This document shows, piece after piece, positions 13,009-24,589 of a stretch of 64,000 nt of DNA. How positions within the stretch are numbered: the first letter of the stretch is position 1; the number at the start of each line of letters is the position of its first letter. The DNA is from Antedon mediterranea (lineage: Eukaryota > Echinodermata > Crinoidea > Comatulida > Antedonidae), in NCBI RefSeq assembly GCF_964355755.1, contig NC_092670.1, positions 14,197,201 through 14,261,200 on the forward strand, in the 5' to 3' direction. Made by a program: the position numbers and the translations under genes. Under the pieces are notes generated by a model. That model was not told where the DNA came from and ran no database searches. It worked only from the letters and a program-made list of their open reading frames with translations.

Positions 13009-14831
13009 AACCTGTTTTACCCGTAATGTTGTGGCAGACACTAAATTCGTTAGTTTAAAACCAAGCAAGCGTGTTCGTTCAACAAAAAATGAGCATCGAC
13101 ATGCCACTAACTTTTGGACTATTTTCAGGAAAGAGTATTGTAACATAGAAATAATTGTACTAACGCAACTTGCATATGCAAATATTTGTATCTCTTTGCT
13201 TATATTGAAGTGTGGAGCGAGTTTTTAAGAGATAAAAAAAAAAGAACCTTAAAATGTAGGCCTATACATCATCACTTCTAATAAAATTGTTAGCGAATTG
13301 CTACTGCGCCCGAGTATGTGTGTCCACACGGGCATTTTAACTTACGAGTTAAAGACCACTACACATTGTTTATGAACTAATAATGCGAACATCTGCAAAT
13401 TCATAATTTAGGCGAATGGTGGCGATATTTCAAATATTTTTCTTCTATTATACATGTATTCAGTATTTAGTTGATCCGATCATACACTCTTTAAATATGT
13501 CGGTCAATGTATACGTACAAACGACAATCGGCTTAATTCATTCGTATTCCACATCTCTGGCTTACATGGTACAATATGATAACGCTTTAAGGTCAACTCA
13601 GAAAGCGTTTTACGCTGTTTGAAATTTAAACATTTTAAAGGTCTTGTGACGACCTACTACGCCCGACGCAATCTCAAGACGACTTGTCTCATCGGGATTC
13701 AACCCAGACAGCACCAACGAATCAAGACTTTTCGTTGGGCCTCGTCGTACGAAGCTGTCGGTTAGTTATTCTTCCTCGGTCACATTTGCCTCATTTGAAT
13801 ACACGATCACAGTATCTATTTATGCCCGTTTATGCACTATGTTCATTAATTACTCACGTAAAACGAATTGTAGTAACTAGCGCCATCACAAATTACGCAC
13901 TGGTGGGTATCGTAGTCGTAACCGCTCGACCAGGATTTAAATAATTGAATATAAACAAATAATAACATAGATGTCGCACACTAAATTATCCCATATTATT
14001 TTATTAAAATTCCTAACCTTATATAACTTCCGTTTATATAATTTAAGTATGCAAGTTATTAATTTTGAAAATGTTTGCAGACAAACTATATAATAGATAA
14101 ACTGTTTTTAAAATTATAATTGGAAAACTGCATAATTATTAGAAAGTATTTTAAATATTTTTATAATATTACACGAAAAAATAAGTATATTTCAGTGACT
14201 TAAAATAGAGTAAGCTACGTTCCCCATTTCTCACTATTTTTTGAATACCAACATGTGTCAATACTGCACAACAATTTAATAAAAAAATTAGTGTGCGTTT
14301 AAGGAAGGAAAAATGTCTCGAATCTCTTCATACATGTACTGTAAGGATAGAAACAATTAAGCCTAGCTATGTATTTTGGCGAGGAGTTCGACAACATAAA
14401 ACCCTTCGTGCCGCAGAAGTAAGTTGAATTAAGTGTTGTTAGTGAATTTATGTCAGCCTTTCAGAATCCACCAGAAGTGAAGTCAATATAAAATGAGGCG
14501 AGTCCAGCGTTTTCCCATTTGGTCACAATCCTCATGACGGGACGTGAAGTTGAGGACAATGATAAGACCCATTCTACTGCAGTTATTACCACTTATTTTA
14601 ACAGTGGCCTATGCTTTATGCAATTATTTAGCAAGTTTATATTGGCTAATCACACACTGTTTATTGCAATGGCTGCCTCGTAAACAATCACATTTTATTG
14701 CAGTAGAAAAATGTGTTACTGCAGTACCTGCAGTAGAATAATTTTGACATGATTCCTTACGTGTAACCGTGTTTTTCCACAGTGCAACGCCAAATACTAC
14801 GATGCGTACGCATCAGCAGTAGACTGTAAAT

Positions 14832-14837
14832 TTTATT
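14832..14837 (-). promoter_or_regulatory. Candidate poly(A) signal of the Patched-like gene
   Basis: AATAAA on the minus strand, about 90 nt beyond the stop codon at 14925. It is the nearest canonical signal, so it is plausible but unproven. Confidence 0.4.
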
Positions 14838-14924
14838 TGAGCGTGCGCATAACATATGACATGTTCAAGTAGTAGTTGCATCTGACACCAAATGTTTACA
14901 CAGTATTATTCATTATTTATAATA

Positions 14925-17908
14925 CTATAAACACGTTTCATCTTCAAATATAGCAAAATTATCATCTATTTCTACTTTCCCATTGATATTAATATCGTAA
15001 GTACTTCCATTATCAGTTGCATTTTTGGAATTATTATCAACTACGTATACATCCCGTGCTGATGAATTTAACTGTTCAAGTTCAATCGGTTCGTGACGTA
15101 ATATAACCTGACGAATTTTCTTCCACGATCCAAGAACCGATAAAAACACAGGCAAGAAAATGAGTCCGTGTATCACACCTATAACAGTCACTAAGAATAT
15201 GATTTTGAACACTGCACTTAAAATGTACGTGCTAGCGTTGCTGAGGGCTAGAAGTCCTAAAACGGTTGAAAGACCTGCCTGTAGCATTGGCATTCCAACC
15301 GAGTACAACGCATATATCGTTCGCTTGTTGCCCAGTTTGTATGGGGCTACAGAGTACGTGTACGCTATATGAGCAGAGAAATCAACACTGAAGCCCGTGC
15401 TAAGTGTCACAAAAATACTAGATTGAAAATCTAAGTTTATGTTCCATGCCGTCATAAAGCCCAACACTCCAAGCTCAATAGAAATGATGGTGAGAACGAC
15501 CCAAAGCGAAACAAGTGGTCTTGGAATTAGAAGTAATGAAATAAATAACATGGCGATTGCAGCGTATATCATATTCTTAATCGTGTTGGGTAATATAAAG
15601 AAGTATTGATCATAGTAAATGAATTCTGGATTGAAGACATGCATTGGAAGAGTTGATTGTTCAGCTAGATCTCGAGATGTCCTCGCAAGGTCCTGTTCAC
15701 GACTAGAAGTATCGATGTCTTTTGATAAAACGTACGCTCGAGATGCGAGTATACCGTCATTTCTTTCGTTAAAAACTATATCTAGGTTATACTGTAAATA
15801 TCTAGGATCTGCCAAGAATCTGCTTAAATTACGCATGAAATCCTGCTTTGCGATCGCTTGAGGATTATTCAAATATGCTAAATAATCCTTCAGCCAAAAC
15901 GTAGTGAACCGGTGAGGGTGATATAAACCACTTGTTTCAAATTGAACAATATCATAGTTTATTTGGTCTTGAACAGATTTATTCCAATACTCGAGCTCTT
16001 CGTCAAAGAATATGCAAATCTGTGCGCCAAACAGTTTAAATTTGTCTGCTTCTAGTGTGTAGTAGCGTTCGATGGCAGTATCTTTCGGGGCTAATAAACG
16101 TCGCTCAATTCCTATTTTCATTTGAGTTATAAATAATATTGAAATCGACAGATATCCTAAGTAGATGAACAGTACAAATAATTTTGTCCATCCATTCATT
16201 AAAAACTCGCCATATACGTCCCTGAAAAACTTCATGATGACATGGGGATGTTTTTCTTGGCCTCCAATGTCTAATTTATCAGAACCGCCAGAACAGCAGA
16301 TCTGATATGCGGTTGATGTCGATTTGTTTTTTGGAAGTACTGGCAAGCACGTGACCGCGTGCCGGTTAGCTCGTTCGCGCTTCCCGGTAAGAACCATGAA
16401 AGCTGAGAAAAATGTCACCTGGTATGCAAAATCAAACATAACAGCTACACCTGTGTATAAACAAAATGCTTGTACTGCAGGGAATGGCGATATTCCGCCG
16501 AAGGCAAATGCCAGTGTGTTGGTTAGACTTGTTATTGTGATTGAGAGGGCTGCCTCTTGCATCGCTTCTCCCATTCGGTGTTCAATCTTTGCTCGAATGC
16601 TGGTCTTTCTCCAGGCCGCAATAAGGATGAACATGTCGTCAACACCAACGCCTAAAACGTGGAAAGATAAGGAAAGAAAGCATGAAATTACGTTTTAATG
16701 AAGTCAAGGAAGAAGTGGGGAGAAGGAGTACCAGTGAGTAGTATATTAGTCTACCCACTGGAAGAGGGAGAACACAGACTTTCATAAAATGATGATGTAA
16801 TGCATTACACTATAATTACAGTACTTTTAATTTGCAGCCTTGAACATACTGGAGAGCTTGCAAAACAAACATTTTGTAAAACGTTTATTTAGTAGCTTCT
16901 TATTACCAGAAATTATGGCCTACACGCATACTTACTTATAACAAGCACTGGGGTTGCAGTAATCAGTACATTGAATTTGACTCCAAAGTAGCTCATTAGC
17001 CCGATTGTAGACAAAGTCGCTAGGCCGGCTGACACCACACCTAGCAGCGCCAATATCGGTTTATTCTGTGCACAGTCAGATTTCGTGCTACTCAACACAG
17101 AAAATGTCACTAGGATTAATATACATAAAACAATTTGTGGGTTGGTATCCTCCCTAGCCTGATCAAGAGCTTTAGAAAGTGACGATGACGCCGCACCATA
17201 TGCCTCAACTTCTGTTGATTTCAGTTCATCTATATACTTGATAAAATCCTCCTCCCATTCGTAACTGCTAGGCATTGAAGACAATGCATAATATAGTCTA
17301 ACAGCTGTGCCGTTGACTAGTTGGTTTCCATTCACTATCTGCACGCCTCCAATTGATGAACCGATAAAATACGGTTTATTGGCAAGTACTCCATCAGGGT
17401 ACGTTAGAGTCATGTGCTGATCTTGACTGTTGAGGTACTGAAACACGTCAATGATATCGTTAGACGGACATCTTCCAAAGTACATCAGGCACAGAGATGA
17501 ATACGTTCTTTCGTCAATACTTTTAACTTTAGTTTTAATATCTTGGTCTATTCTTAAAATATCCCGAATCGCATCTATGCCAATGATGCTCTTGCGTGGG
17601 TCTTTGATAACTAGTATGACGCTTGCAGTTGCCGTAGGTCTTGTTAAGCGATTGGCTAAAGTGCCGTTCACAGTCATTGTGTCGTTAAAGAACGTTTCTT
17701 CAAGTTCTCGTTCAAGTTTACCATCACTTTGATCAGGCGTAAATAGTGTTTCTGCGTCTGATTCTATTTCTAGAAGTGCGATTCCAGCTCCCAATATGCC
17801 AGTCACCACAAGGGAGACGATCACGACTAGCAGAGGGTGTTTAGCAAGCCAACAACCATAAGCATAATACATACGGGCCAGCGGCCTTTCTATACAATCT
17901 GCCTTCAT
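14925..17908 (-). CDS. Patched-domain (RND-type) membrane protein, 2 exons, 899 aa
   Basis: Coding exons are 17908-16936 (973 nt) and 16651-14925 (1727 nt), separated by a 284-bp GT/AG intron; together they give 900 codons including the stop. Residues 26-46 form the first membrane segment and are followed by a large extracellular loop. A cluster of membrane segments starts near residue 260 (a sterol-sensing-domain-like block). The intron splits the Ser codon of the conserved ISVGVDDMF motif (about residues 324-332). A second loop and a second membrane block (GVLGFMTAWNINLDFQSS; VTLSTGFSVDFSAHIAYTY) give the duplicated RND topology. Length and motifs fit the Patched-domain-containing (PTCHD3/ptr-like) family rather than Patched itself, which is longer, or NPC1, which has an extra N-terminal domain. 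Such proteins act in the plasma membrane or cilia/flagella; the substrate is unknown. No break is seen. Confidence 0.92.
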
Positions 17909-18255
17909 GATGAATCAAAACTGTCAAACCTATAAGAACAAAAATAAGGGTTACATTTTACCCGATGTCTCCAATAAAATAGTAATATTTAATTGGTAAT
18001 ACAACATAACTTGTGTTCACATGGACTATTTTTCCCCATAACATGATGATACAAAAGAGATACTGTAATAAATTTTTCTTGATCTGCAATGACGTCATTG
18101 ATTGAATGTAATAGAGCATTTAAACACACAGGTTTTCTTTCAGAAACTATAAATTAGCTGTAAGGCTTCCGTTGCATATGTAATATACGCATAATAATCA
18201 GTAGGCTATAGTATAACACGAATGATAAACCAGCACGCATTTATTTGTCGAGTAC

Positions 18256-18367
18256 ACGTCTGCTCCTCCTATCACATCAGTATAACGGTTAGTTTGGTCC
18301 TCGCGTGTGCACGTCTGTTGCTCCTATCATATCAGTATAACGGTTAGTTTGGTCCTCGCGTGTGCAC
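18256..18367. repeat. 55-bp tandem duplication
   Basis: Two adjacent copies beginning ACGTCTG, sharing ATCAGTATAACGGTTAGTTT and GGTCCTCGCGTGTGCAC. They differ by a few bases. Confidence 0.85.
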
Positions 18368-18964
18368 ATATATTACACGAATTTGATTCTTCTATTTATT
18401 CTACAGTACGTTGATAATTCTCCCACCCTCACCTACGACACTGTAAACATTACTGTTTTTTGTAACAATGCTTTCTGATTGACGTTTAACGCCTACATCG
18501 TAGGCCTAGCAACAAGCTTTGACAGATTCCAGGCTTTCGTACGCATTAACAACATTAATTAATGAATAATGCCTAATAATAACGTGTCAATTATGAATAT
18601 TTACAAAATTGATCTATCATATTGTATACAGTTATATTTACTTTACAATAAACACAAAACCGATTCTTACCGGTATAGGCCTAGGTATAATTTATACAGT
18701 CACATCGATTTATTATAATGGTAGGTTTAATTACGCGCTGATTATCAACATTTATAATGATGCTAGTGCTTATGACAGAAAAACAATCTTCCACGAAGCC
18801 CTTTGCGTTTCTACGTCCTCGTAGGCATATGGTTTCGTGTCGACAGGATTTCATCTTTATTGCATACATACAGTAGTAGCATGACTTGATTGCTTAAAAA
18901 ATAGGAAGGGTTTTTTAAAAAGACCGCATATGGGGGTGCGAATACATTCCCATTCCTCTCCTGG

Positions 18965-19120
18965 CTAGACGCAAACGCACGGACGTCCAGTTGCGGACGT
19001 CCCTGCGTTGCGTTAGTGAGACTGAGAGTAGACGTAACACAAGTGATTTGACGACCAATAACAAGTGATTGGTTAAATCACTTTCGTCTTCGTGTTACGT
19101 TTTTGGCATTAGCACCCTTT
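18965..19120. mobile_element. Diverged family B hairpin MITE
   Basis: Contains GACGCAAACGCACGGACGTC at the left, ACAAGTGATTTGACGACCAAT and GTGATTGGTTAAATCAC in the middle, and CGTGTTACGTTTTTGGCATT at the right. These match the family B inverted-repeat logic with divergence. Confidence 0.55.
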
Positions 19121-22100
19121 TCTAGACCTGAAATATAAATGTGTATTAAATTCCATCAAAATTGTAAAAAACACAAACGGCTTCGAGACATTTTTTTAAC
19201 CAAACCGTATCTCACATACTTCCATCGTGTTTAGTACCAAACTGGAATTCACGAACCATTATTATTAAATACCGATCATTCTTTTTTTCCAAATGTAGAG
19301 AGAATTTTTTCGTAAAAATATGAGGATTGACCATTAATTTGTAGGATATCATGCTAGCTAAAAGTTACACTTTTGGCTATAAAATGTTAACCTTAAATCC
19401 CGTGAAAATGACTGAGCTTCGTCTGATACAATGGGGCGGGGCGCCTGCCGGTATATCTGTGCTGATCTATTGTAGGTCTAGGCCTACTAATGTTATAGCT
19501 TGCTTGGGATGATGGAGGGTATATACGTAGTTGAAACGACTGTACTAAAATCACCATGCCGATTTCAGCTAGAGATCCATTACAAGGTATTTGACTACCA
19601 ATATGTATTATGAAGTAAAATGAAAGAATGGTCTGAACTTTTGTGACCCCCTCTGTTGGCTTAATTCATTCATTCATACATACATACATTTTTAATGTAC
19701 CTGTTGTTGATGCGTGGATATAATAGGAAATTAAAATCAGTCGGGAATCATGTTTCTTATGTATACTTTCATGTAGACTTACTTACCCCAAGTCTGTATT
19801 TATTGTCTCATTTTTATGTTAGTCAACCAGTCAGTAGGCGTTTCGATGTTTGTAAAAATACGAGCTCATGTATTATTAAGTATAACGTCATGTTCCAACA
19901 TATTTATCGTTTTACTAAAATTTCGGTCTAGAACTACGACTAAGTTCCATGATCTGATATTTGAACCACCAGGTCAACAGGTAGTTGTTATGATCTTGTA
20001 ATATATCTGGATATATTAGCTAGGCCTATTGACGTGTATACAATAATTATAAAAGGAGATTGGGCGGATCCGGGGAGTTGGAGGTGGCGAGCTGGAAAAC
20101 CCAGGGGTTTCAGTCACTCCTTACATTCCGGGCTGGGGATGGGGGGCACCATTTCAAAATCGTAGATTCACCAACGAGTGGTGGTGTACTGGAGTTGAAC
20201 AACAACAACAGCGGCGGTGACTCATTTTATATAAACCCATAAACTAACAATTACTATATTAATTTTTCTGTGAAAATTAATATGGAATCACTTGAATTTT
20301 ACATTGAAGCTTCGTTACGCATGGCCGGCTGAAGAATGATAGATATTTTAAATGAGACCCACCCTATACCAGAGAGATTTTATATCAAAAATATAGTTAA
20401 TAGTTAACATATATCCCACCGTTATATAGAACAGTAGGCCTATAGTCTTATGTTATCAATGATAAATGTTAAAAAATGACGAATATAAGCTTGCTTACTT
20501 ACTGATATCTGTAGAATCCGGCATTGATGATTCCAATCGTTAAATACAGTATATTAAACCTTTGTATACAAAATTCTACGTATTATGACAATAATGCATC
20601 CAATGCTGCCTTTATTATTGAGCGTCATGGGTCATCACGTAACAATACTATGTATGCTGTATGGTTAATTAACTATATAGATGAATGAACACTGACAAAA
20701 AACATACAATGAACAAAACAGGATAAGTACCCGGCTGCGATTGCACCATTTTAGCCGAATCATCTAATAACCGGATCCCGAAACGAAAACGGATTCGAAG
20801 GATCTAGCCTATTATCTGTATAATTATAATAAAAAAAAAAAAATAGACTCATTCATCATTCATCATTTTCATTGCTATACCATTTTACATTTCATTATTT
20901 TCATATTAATATGATTTGATAAAAGTATTTGTAGGCCTACTATTGTATGTATAAAAATTACATAGCCTACAATTACATAATAACGTACGTGAAAAGAAGA
21001 TCTACCCCTCGAGATTGGCCCCCCGTGGCCTAACATTGATTTGATATCTAAACGTTTGTTTCCCTCTTGACCCGACACTACCGGACGGCCATCGGAACTC
21101 TCTTGGTCAAACTTGCGTTGCGCGTACGTCTTGAGTTGTGTCATAGTGACCAACAACCTAATAGTCTGACCAACTGTTACTTTCAAAAGACCACGCTGCC
21201 CGGTAGTTTAGTAGTACTACACTGTGTTTCCATGCAATACATTTGGACATGCGACGATTAGCCTAACTTATTTCGCCATTGCCTAAACCAACATCATCCA
21301 AATCAATTATTTCCGTTCGATATCACTTCTTGTAGTTTCAGGACACATATCAGGTGATCAGTACATTCAATTATAATATTAAGGCTTAGGCCTAAAGCAT
21401 CTGAAACGAAAAAATATTGTTTCAAAATGTCATTTTTAATACATCTAGGCCTACCGTTTAAAATAATAAAACATGTTTAGGCCTACATGCGATGCCCAAA
21501 TGTTAATAATTAACACGGTTTAATTCAGTTAAACAATATTCATTTACATGCCTAAGGGATCATGTCAAAGGTACGGTACTGCAGTGACTTCTTAAAACTG
21601 AAATAGTCTTTAGGAGGTGTCTGCATCTGCAATGCAGTATGTACGATCAAATGGCCAAAAAGCATGCTAAATTAATAGCGTAATAAGTTGAGTTATTTTA
21701 TTAAACACTGCAGTAATAGCGGCAGAATACTTTTTACATGGTCCTTATATTCATACTGAAGTTGTCAAACTGTTATATGAGGCACATAAACCTATTAACA
21801 ATCTCATTACAAGAACACACACACTATGACTTGTTACTTGTGATGTACACGGAGTTTCGCCGAATTGGTGTTGGTAAGACCATGGAGTTACTTCATGATA
21901 AGACCATGTTGGTTTCTAGTTCATGTATGTTAGAATTAAATGCAGGGTTGTCAAGGCAACAACATTAAACGCAAGAGGCTCAGTCGCACACTTTTTCTTT
22001 GTATGTAACTGAACAAATCCTCTTAAAAATCTGCTCATGGGCGCGGGCCTACTATTAAACAAGAAATATATCTTACAAAAAATGCCGAATATAACTGCCT

Positions 22101-22941
22101 AAAGGAGCGGCGCGAAAAAATACGTCGAAGATATCGGAGGAAGTGGCTTAGAACATAGAGATATTTAATATCTCTATGCTTAGAATCAAACACCCACTCT
22201 GCCTAAAAAGCAAACATAAAGACAGAACGGCAAGTTTGCTTAGTGTTCACGTCTGAAGAAATCTTCTGTACAACTATTTATTTTTGTCGGCAACAGTGAA
22301 ATTAACACTCTTCTTTGGGTTTGGTTGATATTTACAAAACAACCTTGGGTAAAGAATAGGGGTAGAAAACGTACGCCTAAATGCGCTATAATCTGTAGGC
22401 CTAGGCCTATAGATGAATCGGAGCCATTTTAAAAAATTATACAATCAATTAATAACCAATCTATATATTTTTTTGGAACATCAATTTGGAATTTTAAGTA
22501 TACGGTGTCCAGTGGGCTTGCCCAAGTCTGTACTTAATTAGGCCTAGTCATTTTTATGTTTGTCCAATTTTTGTCTGGAAAAGTGTCTTAGCTCACGGCA
22601 CGTGCTATGGCCTACGTATGAAACCCCGTATGTGTTAAAACATTTAATCTTTATGTTAAATAGAAACAGTGTAGAACCTGGTGTTCCGAAACACTGTAGA
22701 TCCATTACCTTTTGTTTCTATATGATCGATAGATATACTTGAGTGTGTGGTTGTTTCATTAGACAGACATCCTTCTTCATACCATCCAGTGAGCGGAACT
22801 TCTTTACTTTTCCTTCCGTCATCTAAGCCACTGTGTGCTACTCTGATTCAGAGGTGTTTTTTGGTGAATCAAAGTATATTGTCTGCAACCACCAACATTG
22901 TTATTCCCAAACAACGCGGCAGTTTTATTAGTTCCTGTTAC

Positions 22942-22971
22942 CATGGATTAAAGAATATTCTTTAATCCATG
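22942..22971. repeat. Perfect 30-nt palindrome
   Basis: CATGGATTAAAGAAT is followed immediately by its exact reverse complement. A closely related 31-nt palindrome lies at 45126-45156 and a 22-nt one at 44084-44105. Confidence 0.95.
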
Positions 22972-23079
22972 CTGTTACTTACCAAAGTTTGGTTAATATC
23001 ATGCAAGTATTTTGACAGTATTTTATTTAGGGTTAGGCCTACTGTTCATGAGAGTTATAACACGTCATGATCGCTCATG

Positions 23080-23600
23080 GGTTTCGGTTTTTTTTTATAG
23101 AATATAAAGTAGCACCTACTTGGCATTACGTTGCGCCATACCCCCTTCACACCAAACTCCGCAGTGATCTCAGGAGACACCCCTGGGTATGTGACCATTC
23201 AAAACGTCGTTATGAGGGTTATTATAACACTATATCGTTGTTTATGACGAATGCCTCGGAACAGTTTAGGCTACATCATAAGTTTCGGGGGATTTTTTGG
23301 GTAGAATATAAAATAGCACCTCCTTAGCATTACGTTGCGCCATACCCCTTTCCCACCAAACTCCGCAGTAATCACAGGAGACACCCCTGGGTATGTTCAA
23401 AACGTCGAGAAACTCTGTTGTTATCATGATGACTGCCTAGGAATGCTTTTTTTTTTTAGGCTATAGATCATAAGTTTCGAGTTTTTTTGGGTAGAATAAT
23501 AGTTTAGGAGGGTTTTTTGGGTAGAATAATAATTTCGAGTTTATTTTTTAGAATATAAAATAGCACCTCCTTAGCATCACGTTGCGTCCAAGTCGGAACT
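23080..23600. repeat. Three imperfect direct repeats of ~200-245 bp
   Basis: The segment TAGAATATAAA.TAGCACCT followed by AGCAT.ACGTTGCG occurs at about 23098, 23304 and 23550. The first two copies also share CACCAAACTCCGCAGT and GGAGACACCCCTGGGTATG. The third is truncated and joins a family B-like end (GTTGCGTCCAAGTCGGAACTA). Confidence 0.7.
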
Positions 23601-24064
23601 AAGTTTGATTGATTGATATTAGTTTTATCGCGTATGATCGCTATTGTGTAAGTTTTAAACTTTATAGGAACGCATTTCCATTGCTTTTCTAACACTGCAC
23701 CATACGTTAGGAACAAGCGAAAGTTATTGCAATGCCGGGCCTATACTTTCACTTTACTAATTGCAATTCATCAGGTTTCAGTTTAAAATTTTTAAAATAC
23801 TTAATATCAAGGAAATTGCAATCCAACGTTTGTAACAGCAGATAAATGGTAAATAGTACTTTAACCTTTAAACAAATGTAAACTATTTCTTTAAAAAAGA
23901 AGAAAATTCACGCATGAATGAATGGTAACGTAGGCATAACATATGATACACACAAAAGGTGTGTATATTAAGTGCATTTAACAGGGACACAACAGTGTGC
24001 AGATGAAATCGCGAGCTTGTCGAGGCTTTCAATCTACTATTTTGCAGCAAAAAAAAAATACTCA

Positions 24065-24165
24065 TAACCAATCAGATTAGACAGTTCAAATAATCCATCA
24101 CTTGTGATTGGTCAAATTACTTGGGCTGCGCTTACGTTCTAGCGTGGCTAGGGAACTCAGGTTTA
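24065..24165. mobile_element. Partial family B MITE
   Basis: Contains AACCAATCAGATT, AATAATCCATCACTTGTGATTGGTCAA and a right end with GCTTACGTTCTAGC and GGGAACTCAGGTTTA. The left terminal arm is missing. Confidence 0.55.
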
Positions 24166-24378
24166 GAAATAATGTACAACAAAACACCATAAACCTTATA
24201 TGTATGTTTTTATATAAGTTATCGCATAAGTTTCTATAATATCATAGATTTAGTGGTCCTATCTCGTATGAATACATGCAATTTCTTGTGATGACCATCA
24301 TATATGCATCTCGGGTAAAGGTATACACATATCACAACTATTAAAGTTAAAACACATTAACACTTGCCTTATAAAGAG

Positions 24379-24384
24379 TTTATT
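24379..24384 (-). promoter_or_regulatory. Candidate BYSL poly(A) signal
   Basis: AATAAA on the minus strand about 205 nt past the BYSL stop codon. It is the first canonical hexamer I see downstream, close to a family D-like remnant (24400-24530). Confidence 0.35.
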
Positions 24385-24589
24385 ATTTTGGTTTATAGAC
24401 GTATTTCCCCCCCCCCCCCAAAAAAATTTTTTAAAGTTTTAATAAGTTTTTCACTTCCATAGAAAAAAAACAACACTGATGATATTTAAAAATACCTATT
24501 ATGTGACAAATTATAGTTTTTATGGTGTTTATCTTGTTGTCATCTCATTCTGTTTCTTTTTGGTTTTCAACTTTGTTTTCATTTAAATA

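Larger units (their letters stand above)
5451..14831. other. Long gene-free region rich in MITE copies
   Basis: I find no exon with a recognisable domain on either strand. The region contains family B hairpins (7632-7963, 8868-8962, 9440-9523, 12849-13008), a family D element (about 9535-9850), many TAGGCCTA palindromes, and low-complexity AT stretches. The 60-110 codon ORFs here have no signal of coding function. Some, such as that at 12902-13228, run through repeat sequence. Confidence 0.55.
17909..24378. other. Gene-free intergenic region
   Basis: No recognisable exon on either strand. The region holds a 55-bp tandem duplication (18256-18367), family B hairpins (18965-19120, 24065-24165), a triplicated ~200-bp segment (23080-23600), perfect palindromes (22155-22180, 22942-22971) and many TAGGCCTA sites. 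The short ORF at 20060-20242 is compositionally odd but has no domain or splice context. Confidence 0.5.

Noticed and set aside
12902-13228. 108-codon ORF as a gene
   Set aside because: Its first third runs through a family B hairpin MITE; the rest has no recognisable feature.
13684-13944. 86-codon ORF
   Set aside because: No recognisable domain or splice context.
14571-14741. Short element with ATTCTACTGCAG / CTGCAGTAGAAT ends
   Set aside because: Twelve-base inverted ends alone, in a region rich in ACTGCAGT, with no duplicated flank; may be chance.
20060-20242. Gly/Asn-rich 60-codon ORF
   Set aside because: Could suggest a short secreted peptide, but no signal peptide, no promoter or splice context and no family recognised.
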